The notes below the pieces were generated by a model, which made no database searches, had not been told where the DNA came from, and was given only the letters and a program-made list of their open reading frames with translations. A stretch of DNA of 64,000 nucleotides from Bacillus sp. NTK071. Its GTDB lineage: Bacteria > Bacillota > Bacilli > Bacillales > Guptibacillaceae. Below, piece by piece: positions 25,380-33,671 of this stretch. Made by a program: the position numbers and the translations under genes. The DNA lies in the NCBI RefSeq assembly GCF_017303315.1, contig NZ_JAFKOI010000001.1, forward strand, positions 1 through 64,000, read 5' to 3'. Position 1 is the first letter of the stretch. Every line of letters starts with the position of its first letter.

Positions 25380-25598
25380 ATGCAGAATGAAATTCTAAGT
25401 TTTTTAAGAAATATTGAGGAACCGGTTACAACAAGAGAAATAATGGAGTATTTATCGGAAAAGGGATACAATCCTGATGAAGAAGAACTTGTTCGCATGA
25501 TTAAGGACATGCCAAAGGGCACGGTGAAACAAGAATATGACGCATCAGTCATTGATCCTTCTCCATCGGTTGTATACAAAGCTGGTCCTAATGCATAA
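25380..25598 (+). CDS. Hypothetical small protein, winged-helix-like pattern
   Basis: 72 residues from ATG 25380 behind GAAAGGAG. The pattern ILSFLRNIEEPVTTREIMEYLSEKGY resembles the first helices of a winged-helix domain, but it is too short to be sure. Acidic, soluble. No named family recognised. Confidence 0.65.
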   Translation: MQNEILSFLRNIEEPVTTREIMEYLSEKGYNPDEEELVRMIKDMPKGTVKQEYDASVIDPSPSVVYKAGPNA

Positions 25599-25599
25599 G

Positions 25600-25692
25600 C
25601 TATTTTTTTCGAAATAGATCTACAAAATACAAACCAATTAGCATTAGAAACACAATACCGACACCATAGAGGATATCAACAATAAAAGACAT
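25600..25692 (-). CDS. 30-residue single-helix membrane peptide
   Basis: Start ATG 25692 behind AAAGGATG. The peptide is almost entirely one membrane helix (IVDILYGVGIVFLMLIGLYF) followed by a basic end (DLFRKK), giving a cytosolic C-terminus. Below normal gene-calling size; convergent with the 72-residue gene. Function unknown. Confidence 0.55.
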   Translation of the reverse strand: MSFIVDILYGVGIVFLMLIGLYFVDLFRKK

Positions 25693-25725
25693 CGGGTAAC
25701 ATCCTTTCCTTGTTTCTTTTTATTT

Positions 25726-25922
25726 GGCTAAGTTATAGCTCTTATTGTTGATTTCTCGATTTTTGGCTCATTCGAGTGAAACCTTAGTTTCACTCGCCTT
25801 TCAGCTCTGCTGAAAGGTCGTCCTGTGGTGACCAATCGACTGAGCAAATGAATTTGCTTGAAGCGATTGGTCACCGCAGCGCGTAAATGATCCAAAAATC
25901 AACACTGCTCACTAACATAGCC
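25726..25922. repeat. Family B element, full copy
   Basis: About 197 bp filling most of the gene-free stretch 25693-26029. Outer imperfect inverted repeats: GGCTAAGTTATAGC at the left and GCTCACTAACATAGCC at the right, each followed inward by an arm with CAAAAATC / GATTTTTG-like sequence. Inside are two perfect hairpins: CTTTCAG / CTGAAAG, and GGTGACCAATCG / CGATTGGTCACC continued by GAGCAAAT / ATTTGCTT. There is no open frame. A half copy is at 19335-19390. Confidence 0.8.
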
Positions 25923-26029
25923 TTTTAATTAGTGTATCAAACGTCAACGAATGAATGGGGAATTTCTATTTCATGAAGAGGTGGAAATGATATAATGTTG
26001 GCATTCAGTACATTGGGAAGGATGTCACC

Positions 26030-26545
26030 ATGAAGAAGATAAAGTTTAATAGCTCAAAATTCATTATTCTATTTTTTGTTGTTTTCATTATTGTAGGTGC
26101 TGCAAATGTTCTATTTAGTGACCGGAAAATGAATACGAGCGAGTATTTACTTAGTGAAAATCAAAAAGATGTTGTGTCTAGATCAGAAACACAGCCAAAA
26201 ATTCCATTCGGAGCTCTAGTTAACAGTAAACTGAAGGATAACGGAACCATTAGCTTAGCTGCTAAGATTAAGTATCAAGGAGAAGAAAAGGAAGAAATTG
26301 AGGTTGTGGATGATGGTCTACTAGATTATCAAATCACCAACCAAGAAAACGACCAGATTGTAATTCCTTATTCTTCACAAGTTCCTTCAACTAAAAAGAG
26401 CGTATCAAATGATGACATTATTGAAGGCGATACCATAACAACTGAACAGTTGGAATCAGGTGTCTATCAGATTGAAGTGAAAGTTCCAATCATTTTAAAG
26501 GGGAACGAAGAAGTTTTTATTTTCCGTATACCTGTTGAATTGTAA
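26030..26545 (+). CDS. Hypothetical membrane-anchored extracytoplasmic protein
   Basis: 171 residues: a short basic N-terminus and one membrane segment (about 10-30, FIILFFVVFIIVGAANVLF) acting as uncleaved anchor. Then comes an acidic beta-rich exterior domain (ISLAAKIKYQGEEKEEIEV, IEVKVPIILKGNEEVFIFRIPVEL). No domain recognised. Start ATG 26030 after GGAAGGATG. Single gene; a terminator follows some 110 bp later. Confidence 0.68.
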   Translation: MKKIKFNSSKFIILFFVVFIIVGAANVLFSDRKMNTSEYLLSENQKDVVSRSETQPKIPFGALVNSKLKDNGTISLAAKIKYQGEEKEEIEVVDDGLLDYQITNQENDQIVIPYSSQVPSTKKSVSNDDIIEGDTITTEQLESGVYQIEVKVPIILKGNEEVFIFRIPVEL

Positions 26546-26659
26546 CGCTACACTCGATACATCAAAATTAATTTTAATTTGTAGTTTGGTTTTTGGATGA
26601 TCGGGAATAGTTACTATCAAACCCCCTAAGTAAGTTTGAAAATGATTTTCCCCCTATGG

Positions 26660-26688
26660 ACCGCGCTCATGGAGTGCGGTTTTTTTAT
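26660..26688 (+). terminator. Rho-independent terminator
   Basis: ACCGCGCTC / GAGTGCGGT stem with one G-T pair, three-base loop, seven T. The rest of 26546-26787 shows nothing else. Confidence 0.75.
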
Positions 26689-26787
26689 GCCTAACTCTTA
26701 ATTAACTATTAAGCCATGATGAAGCGTTTCCATTATGCAGTATTCGTGGTAGTCTTTTAGGAAAGAGTAGAGAATAGGTTCGAAAGG

Positions 26788-27252
26788 ATGAGACGTTTGG
26801 CTAAAAAAGAAGATATGACACAGTTAACTGATGAATTAGTTGCATTTTTGGAGGGCGAAAAGCTTGTGATGCTCTCAACTATTGATTATGAGAACGATAC
26901 CCCTAATGTATCTGCGATATCGTGGGTCAAAAGTGTTAATAAAGGAAACATTCGCTTCTCCGTTACGACTAACTCAAGAACAGTTCAGAACGTAAAACAA
27001 AATGCTGGTGTTGTCTTAACCGTCATAGGGCTTGAAACAGTTTATTCTATCCAAGGTAAGGCAACAATCTTAGAAGAAGCAATGGCTGGTGTATCCTTAA
27101 AATTAGCCAAAATCAATGTTGAAATCGATCAGGTTATGGAAACGATGTTCTGGGGAGCAAAAATTACGACTGAGCCTAAGTACGAGAAGACCTATAACAA
27201 AAAGAAAGCAGAAGAGCTTGATGAGGAAGTATATAAAGCACTTATGGATTAA
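26788..27252 (+). CDS. Pyridoxamine 5'-phosphate oxidase-like FMN-binding family protein
   Basis: 154 residues of the split-barrel flavin fold: ELVAFLEGEKLVMLSTIDYEN, SAISWVKSV, FSVTTNSRTVQNVKQNAGVVLTVIG, then a helical C-terminus. These proteins bind FMN, F420 or heme; the individual role is unknown. ATG 26788 is directly against AAAGG, so TTG 26797 (nine bases from the site) is the likelier start, giving MAKKEDM. Confidence 0.8.
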   Translation: MRRLAKKEDMTQLTDELVAFLEGEKLVMLSTIDYENDTPNVSAISWVKSVNKGNIRFSVTTNSRTVQNVKQNAGVVLTVIGLETVYSIQGKATILEEAMAGVSLKLAKINVEIDQVMETMFWGAKITTEPKYEKTYNKKKAEELDEEVYKALMD

Positions 27253-27354
27253 TGAGAAACTTTCTTCTCGAATTCTTTTATGATTTAATAATAGCAATAA
27301 GCATCTTGTGCTGTCATTCTGACTTAGGCACCATGAAACGAGGTTGAATCCCAT

Positions 27355-27981
27355 ATGGAATGGGAAATGATCAAAGATTTCTTGAATGAAGAAACAATAA
27401 GAGCATGGCTTAGCCAGTACAGAGCGCTTGGTCCATTACCCGGTATTTTGCTTCCTATGTTAGAAGCTGTTATTCCTATTTTACCTTTGTTTCTTTTTGT
27501 AGCTGGAAATGCAGCTGCGTACGGATTCTGGTATGGATCGCTATTGTCCTGGATCGGTGCGTCTCTTGGCGCATTAATCGTTTTTGTGGTAGTTAGAAGA
27601 TTGGCTAGACAACGATTTATGCGTGTTGTTACAAGACATCCCAAAATTGAGAAAACACTGCGATGGATTGAACGCCATGGTTTTGGCATGGTTTTCCTTC
27701 TTCTTTGCTTTCCGTTTACTCCTTCTGCCTTAATTAATGTGGTAGCGGGGTTATCGAATATGAGCATACGAAGTTTTGTGTTGGCTGTACTGCTTGGAAA
27801 AATGGTGATGATCGCAATCGTGTCATTTATAGGACATGATGTGTTTGCTTTAATTCACCGACCACTAGAAATGGTCTTAATATTGCTTGCGATCTTCATT
27901 CTTTGGGGAGCGGGGAAAATGATTGAATATAAACTGAACCAACGACCGAGGAAGCATCAAACCGAGGATCAGGCGAGGTAA
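27355..27981 (+). CDS. TVP38/TMEM64 (DedA-related) membrane protein
   Basis: 208 residues, about five membrane segments. Key VTT-domain features: EAVIPILPLFLFVAGNAAAYGFWYG, SLGALIVFVVVRRLARQRF, and FPFTPSALINVVAGLSNMS. Family members act as lipid scramblases or transporters in the membrane; the bacterial role is unsettled. Start ATG 27355. Its terminator lies just before the second hairpin array. Confidence 0.86.
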   Translation: MEWEMIKDFLNEETIRAWLSQYRALGPLPGILLPMLEAVIPILPLFLFVAGNAAAYGFWYGSLLSWIGASLGALIVFVVVRRLARQRFMRVVTRHPKIEKTLRWIERHGFGMVFLLLCFPFTPSALINVVAGLSNMSIRSFVLAVLLGKMVMIAIVSFIGHDVFALIHRPLEMVLILLAIFILWGAGKMIEYKLNQRPRKHQTEDQAR

Positions 27982-27986
27982 TGGAG

Positions 27987-28013
27987 AAAACCATGCAGAA
28001 TGCATGGTTTTTG
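27987..28013 (+). terminator. Rho-independent terminator
   Basis: AACCATGCA / TGCATGGTT stem, three-base loop, T-run. Confidence 0.82.
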
Positions 28014-28033
28014 TGTTTAGTATGGTTCTACTA

Positions 28034-28583
28034 TAAAAAACGTGTTCCAGTCCAAGAGTACCAATATCTTCGTTTCTAAACGCTCGTTTCCGCTTTTCGT
28101 AGATCCAGCTGCAACTCGCAGAAACTACGATATTTCACTCTTTCACCGGAACACAAAAAACGTGTTCCAGTTCAAGAGTTCCAATATCTCCGTTTCTAAA
28201 CGCTCGTTTCCGCATTTCGTAGATCCAGCTGCAGAGCCCAGCCCCTCGATCGCTTCGCCTTCCGCGATCTGAACACAAAAAACGAGTTCATTTCGTAAGG
28301 CTCCAGCGCTTGTCGGGTCTATACGGGCTCTTCCGCTTTTCGTAGATCCAGCTGCAGTGGCCAGACCCTCGGTCACTTCACCATCCAACTCGAACACAAA
28401 GAACGTGTTCAATTTGGATGCTTCCAGTGCCTGCCGGGTCTAAACGGCCACTTCCGCTTTTCGTAGATCCAGCTGCAACTCGCAGAAACTACGATATTTC
28501 ACTCTTTCACCGGAACACAAAGAGCGTGTTCCAGTTCAAGAGTACCAATATCTTCGTTTCTAAACGCTCGTTTCCGCTTTTCC
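28034..28583. repeat. Hairpin-unit tandem array, copy 2 (family C)
   Basis: Five units: a left half unit 28034-28100, then units starting 28101, 28221, 28344 and 28465 (119-123 bp each). Linker as in array 1, but CGCTTTTCGT is joined directly to AGATCCAGCTGCA without the extra T. Body types X(half)-X-V-Y-X. Compared with array 1, the Y and X bodies carry paired changes on both sides of the same stems (see findings). The last unit ends 2 bp before the stop codon of cotJC, just as array 1 runs into the stop of the gene at 708. No real gene inside. Confidence 0.9.
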
Positions 28584-28585
28584 AA

Positions 28586-29155
28586 CTAAAAGATCTTCTT
28601 TTTATCTTTTTCTTCTTTCAATATTTCAACAGCTTCTCTAAAGCGTTGGGAATGGATAATTTCTCTTTCTCTTAGGAAGGCGAGAGAGTCGTTAAGGTCA
28701 GGGTCGTCTGATAGGTCGATGATCCATTGGTAGGTTGCGCGGGCTTTTTCTTCAGCTGCGATATCTTCGTATAGATCTGCGATAGGGTCGCCTTTAGCTG
28801 CGATATAACTTGCGGTCCATGGGACGCCAGCTGCGTTGGAGTAGAAAAGGGCGCTGTCATGATTGGCATAATGTGCTCCAAGTCCTGCTTCTTTCATTTG
28901 ATCAGCGGTAGCATCTTTTGTTAGTTTATAAATCATTGTTGCAATCATTTCCAGATGAGCGAATTCTTCTGTACCAATATCCGTTAACAAACCAACGACT
29001 TTATCTGGAATTGTGTAGCGCTGATTTAAATATCTTAGAGCGGCAGCAAGTTCCCCATCGGCTCCACCGTATTGTTCAATTAGAAATTTAGCAAGCATCG
29101 GATTACATGTGCTTACTTTCACTGGATATTGTAATTTCTTCTCATAAACCCAAAT
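28586..29155 (-). CDS. cotJC: Spore coat protein CotJC (manganese catalase family), ATT start
   Basis: Inner-coat protein of the CotJ complex, of the non-heme manganese catalase family. Read from 29155 the protein is 189 residues, the same as CotJC, and begins WVYEKKLQYPVKVSTCNP after the initiator. The position of Met1 holds ATT (29153-29155), not ATG, nine bases from AAAGGA. Upstream in frame come ATC, GTA and a TGA stop, so no standard start exists before GTG 29122 inside the conserved part. Ferritin-like metal ligands are seen: GELAAALRYL, EEFAHLE, DIAAEEKARATY, HSQRF. Third gene of cotJABC. Confidence 0.88.
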   Translation of the reverse strand: MWVYEKKLQYPVKVSTCNPMLAKFLIEQYGGADGELAAALRYLNQRYTIPDKVVGLLTDIGTEEFAHLEMIATMIYKLTKDATADQMKEAGLGAHYANHDSALFYSNAAGVPWTASYIAAKGDPIADLYEDIAAEEKARATYQWIIDLSDDPDLNDSLAFLREREIIHSQRFREAVEILKEEKDKKKIF

Positions 29156-29175
29156 GATTACTCATCCTTTCGTGC

Positions 29176-29442
29176 CTAGACTTGCCATGGCCATGGTGTA
29201 TCGTCCCAATTCCATGGATAACTTGAGTAGCTGTTCCCATATTGTTGCAATGGACCGTATTCTTTTTCATAGCGCTTCTTTAGCTGTTTTCTCATTTTGG
29301 CGTATTCATTGAATTGCTGAATCGCATCGTAATCATCTGGGTGTGTGTCAAGGTATAGAGTTAGTTCGACGAGAACAAAGTCACATGCTTGTAGTTCTTC
29401 AAGAAGCTCATAATATTCTTTAGGAAGCTGTTTTTGAGACAT
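29176..29442 (-). CDS. cotJB: Spore coat protein CotJB
   Basis: 88 residues. YYELLEELQACDFVLVELTLYLDTHPDDYDAI is the CotJB signature; the C-terminal tail is rich in Trp, Tyr and Pro (YPWNWDDTPWPWQV). Works with CotJA and CotJC in the inner coat. ATG 29442 is preceded by GGGAGGAG; the cotJA stop is 2 bp upstream, so it is co-translated. Confidence 0.9.
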   Translation of the reverse strand: MSQKQLPKEYYELLEELQACDFVLVELTLYLDTHPDDYDAIQQFNEYAKMRKQLKKRYEKEYGPLQQYGNSYSSYPWNWDDTPWPWQV

Positions 29443-29444
29443 TG

Positions 29445-29654
29445 CTACTCCTCCCGTTTTGAACGATATGGATCACAAAGTGCTTTCCAGAGTGTACCTC
29501 GATACAGAGCTTCCCTGGCAGAATATTGTTCAAGACCTGGAGGCTGAAAGCCCATGTAAAGGTTAGGTGGAGTTGAATAGGACTTCACTCGAATGGGGGG
29601 ACAGGGATCAAAAGGACCAACATAAGGTTCATAATATTTCCTGTTTGTATACAT
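29445..29654 (-). CDS. cotJA: Spore coat associated protein CotJA
   Basis: 69 residues. YVGPFDPCPPIRVKSYSTPPNLYMGFQPPGLEQYSAREALYRGTLWKALCDPY-type sequence (seen as PFDPCPPIRVK, FQPPGLEQYS and GTLWKALCDPY) identifies CotJA. First gene of cotJABC, start ATG 29654 after GAAGGAGG. In B. subtilis the operon is made in the mother cell under sigma-E (known; the promoter here was not resolved). Confidence 0.9.
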   Translation of the reverse strand: MYTNRKYYEPYVGPFDPCPPIRVKSYSTPPNLYMGFQPPGLEQYSAREALYRGTLWKALCDPYRSKREE

Positions 29655-29745
29655 GTTCGACCTCCTTCAATACAACCTTCATTCTCTAGTTGTATGAGTC
29701 TCGAAAAGAAAAAATGTATAAACTTAAGAAGCTGCAATTGTATAA

Positions 29746-29782
29746 GTAAAAGAGCACTTCCGCGTCTGGAAGTGCTCTTTTA
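29746..29782 (-). terminator. Rho-independent terminator
   Basis: AGAGCACTTCC / GGAAGTGCTCT perfect stem next to the stop of the 64-residue gene, with T-run on the minus strand and also T-rich on plus. Confidence 0.8.
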
Positions 29783-29783
29783 C

Positions 29784-29978
29784 TTACATTTTATTAACGG
29801 TGTCATTCCATTTAGCAACCATATTTTTTAAGTCGTGAAGATCTGAGGTAAAAGGATAATTGTCTGCTACACTTCGCTTTTGTCCATCATCAAGTTTTTC
29901 ATAACTGTGTACGAATTCTGACATATCTCGTGTCAGTCGATTCAATTCCCATTTAAACGTTTCAAATTCTTTCTCCAT
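29784..29978 (-). CDS. Hypothetical small helical protein
   Basis: 64 residues from ATG 29978 behind GGGAG. Charged, helical (FETFKWELNRLTRDMSEFVHSYEKL), no Cys, no membrane segment. Divergent from addB across about 195 bp. Not recognised. Confidence 0.65.
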   Translation of the reverse strand: MEKEFETFKWELNRLTRDMSEFVHSYEKLDDGQKRSVADNYPFTSDLHDLKNMVAKWNDTVNKM

Positions 29979-30173
29979 GATCAAAACTCCCTTATAAATA
30001 TGTTCTTACGTATGGTATACCCTTGCTTCAATACCTAAAAACATCATGTCTGCTTTTTACAATATTTAGTCGTTAGAAATGCGAACGTATTTTCCTATCG
30101 ATCCTATTCATTTTCATGAAAACATGAGATAATAGTGATAGAAAATAGGGTTTAGTGACTAGGAGGCAAAAAA

Positions 30174-33100
30174 ATGACGGTTCAGTTTGTCATTGGCAGG
30201 TCGGGGAGCGGTAAAACGGACCATTGCTTATCAGAAATTCAGAATGAATTGACCGATCGACCAATCGGTCAGGACATGATTTATTTAGTTCCAGAACAGA
30301 TGACGTTTCAATCAGAATATGAATTAGTACATAACCGTGGATTGAAGGGTATGATTCGAGCGCAGGTATTCAGTTTTACAAGACTTGCATGGAAAGTCCT
30401 TCAGGAAACAGGTGGAATGGCACGCCCTCACCTTACAAGTGTTGGTACAAGCATGATGCTTCGCCATATTATTGAAGAGAATAAGCAGAGACTTAGAATA
30501 TATCAACGTTCTTCTGAGAAAACAGGCTATATTGAACAGTTGAATGATATGGTAACGGAATTTAAGCGCTATTGTCTTGAACCGGATGATATTAGAAGCT
30601 ATGCAGACGATTTATATACTGAGGATGAACGCAGTTTACTAAAAGATAAGCTATTTGATCTTCATCTTGTTTATGATGCATTTCAGAAGGCGATGATTGG
30701 TCACTATCTTGATTCGGAAGACTATCTTGCGCTTCTTGCTGAGAAGATAGAAGAATCAAGCTATCTTGATGGCGCTACGATTTTGATTGATGGTTTTCAT
30801 AGTTTTACACCTCAGGAACTACTAGTGATTCAGGCGCTGATTAAAAAGGGGGCGAATCTCTCATTCACTATTACGATGGATCCAGAAATGAACCTTTCTG
30901 CAATTCATGAACTTGATCTGTTTCATGAACCTGCAAAAACGTACCAGACCCTTTTAGGAATGGCGAATGAAGAAGGCGTCGAGGTCAAACAACCACTTGT
31001 TCTAACTTCGCAAAAGCGATATCGAAATAGTGAACTTGCTCACTTAGAGGCGAATTATGGTGAAAGACCACCTATTCTTTACAGTGGCCAGTTGGAACAT
31101 ATTCAATTGCACCATGCTGTTAATATTCGTTCAGAGGTAGAAGCAGCTGCCAGAGAAACACTTAGGCTTGTTCGAGATGAAGGCTACCGATTCCGTGATA
31201 TTTCGGTCATGGTTAGAAATATGGCATCCTATTATGAACTTGTTGAAACGATTTTTGGTGATCATAACATCCCAATTTTCTCAGATCAGAAAAGAACAAT
31301 GCTTCATCACCCTCTAATAGAGCTTCTTCGATCAAGTTTGGATATTATTCAATATAATTGGCGCTATGAAGCTGTTTTCCGCTGTGTGAAAACAGAACTA
31401 TTATTCCCCGATGACACTGGAGAGACCGTAGAGAGAATCAGAGAGCGAATGGATGAACTCGAGAATTACGTCATTGCTAGGGGAATTAAAGGATACCGTT
31501 GGAAGACAGAAGAGCGATGGAAGTCGAATATTTACCGGCAGCTTGAAGACAAAGAGGCGATCACATCGGATGAGCTTGAGAAAATGGAAGATCGCCTCAA
31601 TGAGACGAAAGAATGGGTATCTACACCTCTCGAGAAATTTGAAAGAAGAATGAAGAAAGCAAATACGGTGAGAGATATGTGTGAGGCTCTTTATTACCTT
31701 CTTGAGAATAGCAATGCAGCAGAAAAAGTAGATCGTTTGAAAGAGAAAGCTGAGCATGCAGGTCAGCTTACTAAAGCAAGAGAACACGATCAGGTTTGGG
31801 ATGCGGTCGTATCGCTTCTAGATGAAACGGTAGAACTAATAGGAGATCAGAAGCTAACTGTCGAGGAGTTTACGAAACTACTTGAAGCAGGAATTGAAAG
31901 CATGAAATTTGCCCTCGTTCCAGCATCGCTTGATCAAGTAGTAATTGGTAGTATTGACCGGACTAGATTCACAAATGTAAAGTGTGGTTTTCTACTAGGG
32001 GTGAATGATGGTGTCTTACCAGCGAGAATTCAAGAAGATGGCCTCTTAAGCGAACAGGATCGTGAGAAACTAGAAGAGCAGGGCATACAGCTTGCACCGG
32101 GTCTGAAACGTCGACTTTTAGACGAAGAGTTTCTCATTTACCACTCTCTTTCTACTCCGTCTGATTCGTTATGGGTTAGTTGCCCGCTAGCTGATGAAGA
32201 AGGAAAGGGGCTCCAACCATCGATTGTGATGAATCGGTTACAGGAAATGTTTCCAGAACTTGAGGTTGGTTTAAAGTTTGCCGAGCCAGGCGAGGAATCA
32301 ATAGACGAGCTCTCATTTATTACAAATCCTTCCAAGACAATTGGGAGGCTAACAGGGCAGCTTCGTCAGTGGAATCGAGGATACCCAATAGATCCAATCT
32401 GGTGGGACGCATATAATTGGTTTGTCATGAATCCGTCACAAGAAAATAAGTTACGGCTAATTGACAGCTTGTTCTATCGAAATAAAGCTCGGAATTTATC
32501 TGACGAAACGAGCAGGAAACTATATGGTTCAAATATTCAAGCGAGTGTATCACGAATGGAGCGTTACAAGTCCTGTGCATTCTCGCAATTTGCTTCACAT
32601 GGATTAAAGTTGAAAGAGCGATCAACATTCAAACTTGAAGCTCCAGATATAGGTCAACTCTTCCATGCTGCACTTAATATGATGGCTGAAACCATTAAGC
32701 AACGTCACTGGGATTGGGGTAAGCTTTCATCCAATCAATACTATGAATTGTCCGGTGAAATAGTCCAACAGATAGCTCCCAAGCTTCAGAATGAGATTCT
32801 ATTAAGTTCAAACCGATACCATTACATTATGAGAAAGTTAACTCAAGTTGTAGGTCGTGCATCTTCCGTACTCGGTCAACAAGCCCAAAAAAGCGGTTTT
32901 CAACCAGCTGGTCTTGAACTAGGGTTTGGACCGAATCAGGAATTGCCACCGATCGAATTTACGTTAAAAAATGGTGTGAAGCTTCAGCTAATTGGTCGAG
33001 TGGATCGGGTTGATCAAGCGTTTAATGGCGATGAACTTCTGCTTCGAATCATTGATTATAAATCGAGCGGTACGTCACTTGATTTATCAGAAGTGTATTT

Positions 33101-33671
33101 TGGACTTGCGCTTCAAATGTTGACATATCTTGATGTGGTTATTTCGAATGCGAACATCTGGCTCGGTCGGGATGCCACAGCTGCAGGGATGCTGTATTTC
33201 CATGTGCATAATCCAATTCTTCAAACATCAGCTCCGGGACAAGCAGCGATTCAACAAGAGTTGTTTAAGAAGTTTAAGATGAAAGGGCTTCTTCTTGCTG
33301 ATAAGGATATTGTGAGTTTAATGGACAGTGATATTGAAGTGAAGAAATCAGATATCATTCCGGCTGCGCTTAAGAAAGATGGCAGCTTTTATAAAAATTC
33401 ATCTGTGCTTTCATCTGATGACTTTAAATCCCTAAGGGCATTTACACGAAATACGATCCAAGAAATTGGTACAGATATTTCCGATGGACGTATCGATATT
33501 GATCCATACAAAATGAAAGACAGAATACCGTGTACATTCTGCTCATACCGTTCGTTTTGTCAATTTGATCAGGCGATGGAAGACAATGTTTACAAGCAAA
33601 TACCGGTTGAAGATGATGAAACAATTCTAAGACGGATGAGAGAGGGGGGGAACAAGAATGAATCCAATTGA
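30174..33671 (+). CDS. addB: ATP-dependent helicase/deoxyribonuclease subunit B
   Basis: AddB of the AddAB helicase-nuclease, which resects double-strand breaks and loads RecA at Chi. 1165 residues. N-terminal Walker A-like GRSGSGKTDHCL (residues 8-19). The C-terminal nuclease has IDYKSSGTSLD. The iron-sulfur staple is complete: one Cys in RYKSCAFSQF (about 800) and three in CTFCSYRSFC (about 1121-1130). Start ATG 30174 behind GGAGGC. Overlaps addA by 14 bp, so translation is coupled. Replaces RecBCD in Firmicutes. Confidence 0.96.
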   Translation: MTVQFVIGRSGSGKTDHCLSEIQNELTDRPIGQDMIYLVPEQMTFQSEYELVHNRGLKGMIRAQVFSFTRLAWKVLQETGGMARPHLTSVGTSMMLRHIIEENKQRLRIYQRSSEKTGYIEQLNDMVTEFKRYCLEPDDIRSYADDLYTEDERSLLKDKLFDLHLVYDAFQKAMIGHYLDSEDYLALLAEKIEESSYLDGATILIDGFHSFTPQELLVIQALIKKGANLSFTITMDPEMNLSAIHELDLFHEPAKTYQTLLGMANEEGVEVKQPLVLTSQKRYRNSELAHLEANYGERPPILYSGQLEHIQLHHAVNIRSEVEAAARETLRLVRDEGYRFRDISVMVRNMASYYELVETIFGDHNIPIFSDQKRTMLHHPLIELLRSSLDIIQYNWRYEAVFRCVKTELLFPDDTGETVERIRERMDELENYVIARGIKGYRWKTEERWKSNIYRQLEDKEAITSDELEKMEDRLNETKEWVSTPLEKFERRMKKANTVRDMCEALYYLLENSNAAEKVDRLKEKAEHAGQLTKAREHDQVWDAVVSLLDETVELIGDQKLTVEEFTKLLEAGIESMKFALVPASLDQVVIGSIDRTRFTNVKCGFLLGVNDGVLPARIQEDGLLSEQDREKLEEQGIQLAPGLKRRLLDEEFLIYHSLSTPSDSLWVSCPLADEEGKGLQPSIVMNRLQEMFPELEVGLKFAEPGEESIDELSFITNPSKTIGRLTGQLRQWNRGYPIDPIWWDAYNWFVMNPSQENKLRLIDSLFYRNKARNLSDETSRKLYGSNIQASVSRMERYKSCAFSQFASHGLKLKERSTFKLEAPDIGQLFHAALNMMAETIKQRHWDWGKLSSNQYYELSGEIVQQIAPKLQNEILLSSNRYHYIMRKLTQVVGRASSVLGQQAQKSGFQPAGLELGFGPNQELPPIEFTLKNGVKLQLIGRVDRVDQAFNGDELLLRIIDYKSSGTSLDLSEVYFGLALQMLTYLDVVISNANIWLGRDATAAGMLYFHVHNPILQTSAPGQAAIQQELFKKFKMKGLLLADKDIVSLMDSDIEVKKSDIIPAALKKDGSFYKNSSVLSSDDFKSLRAFTRNTIQEIGTDISDGRIDIDPYKMKDRIPCTFCSYRSFCQFDQAMEDNVYKQIPVEDDETILRRMREGGNKNESN

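Noticed and set aside
28034-28583. CRISPR array
   Set aside because: Units are ~121 bp, the variable part is a self-pairing hairpin and body types recur; there are no 21-37-bp repeats with unique spacers and no cas genes.
33658-33671. Possible programmed frameshift between addB and addA
   Set aside because: The 14-bp overlap with its own ATG and ribosome site is normal translational coupling for addBA.
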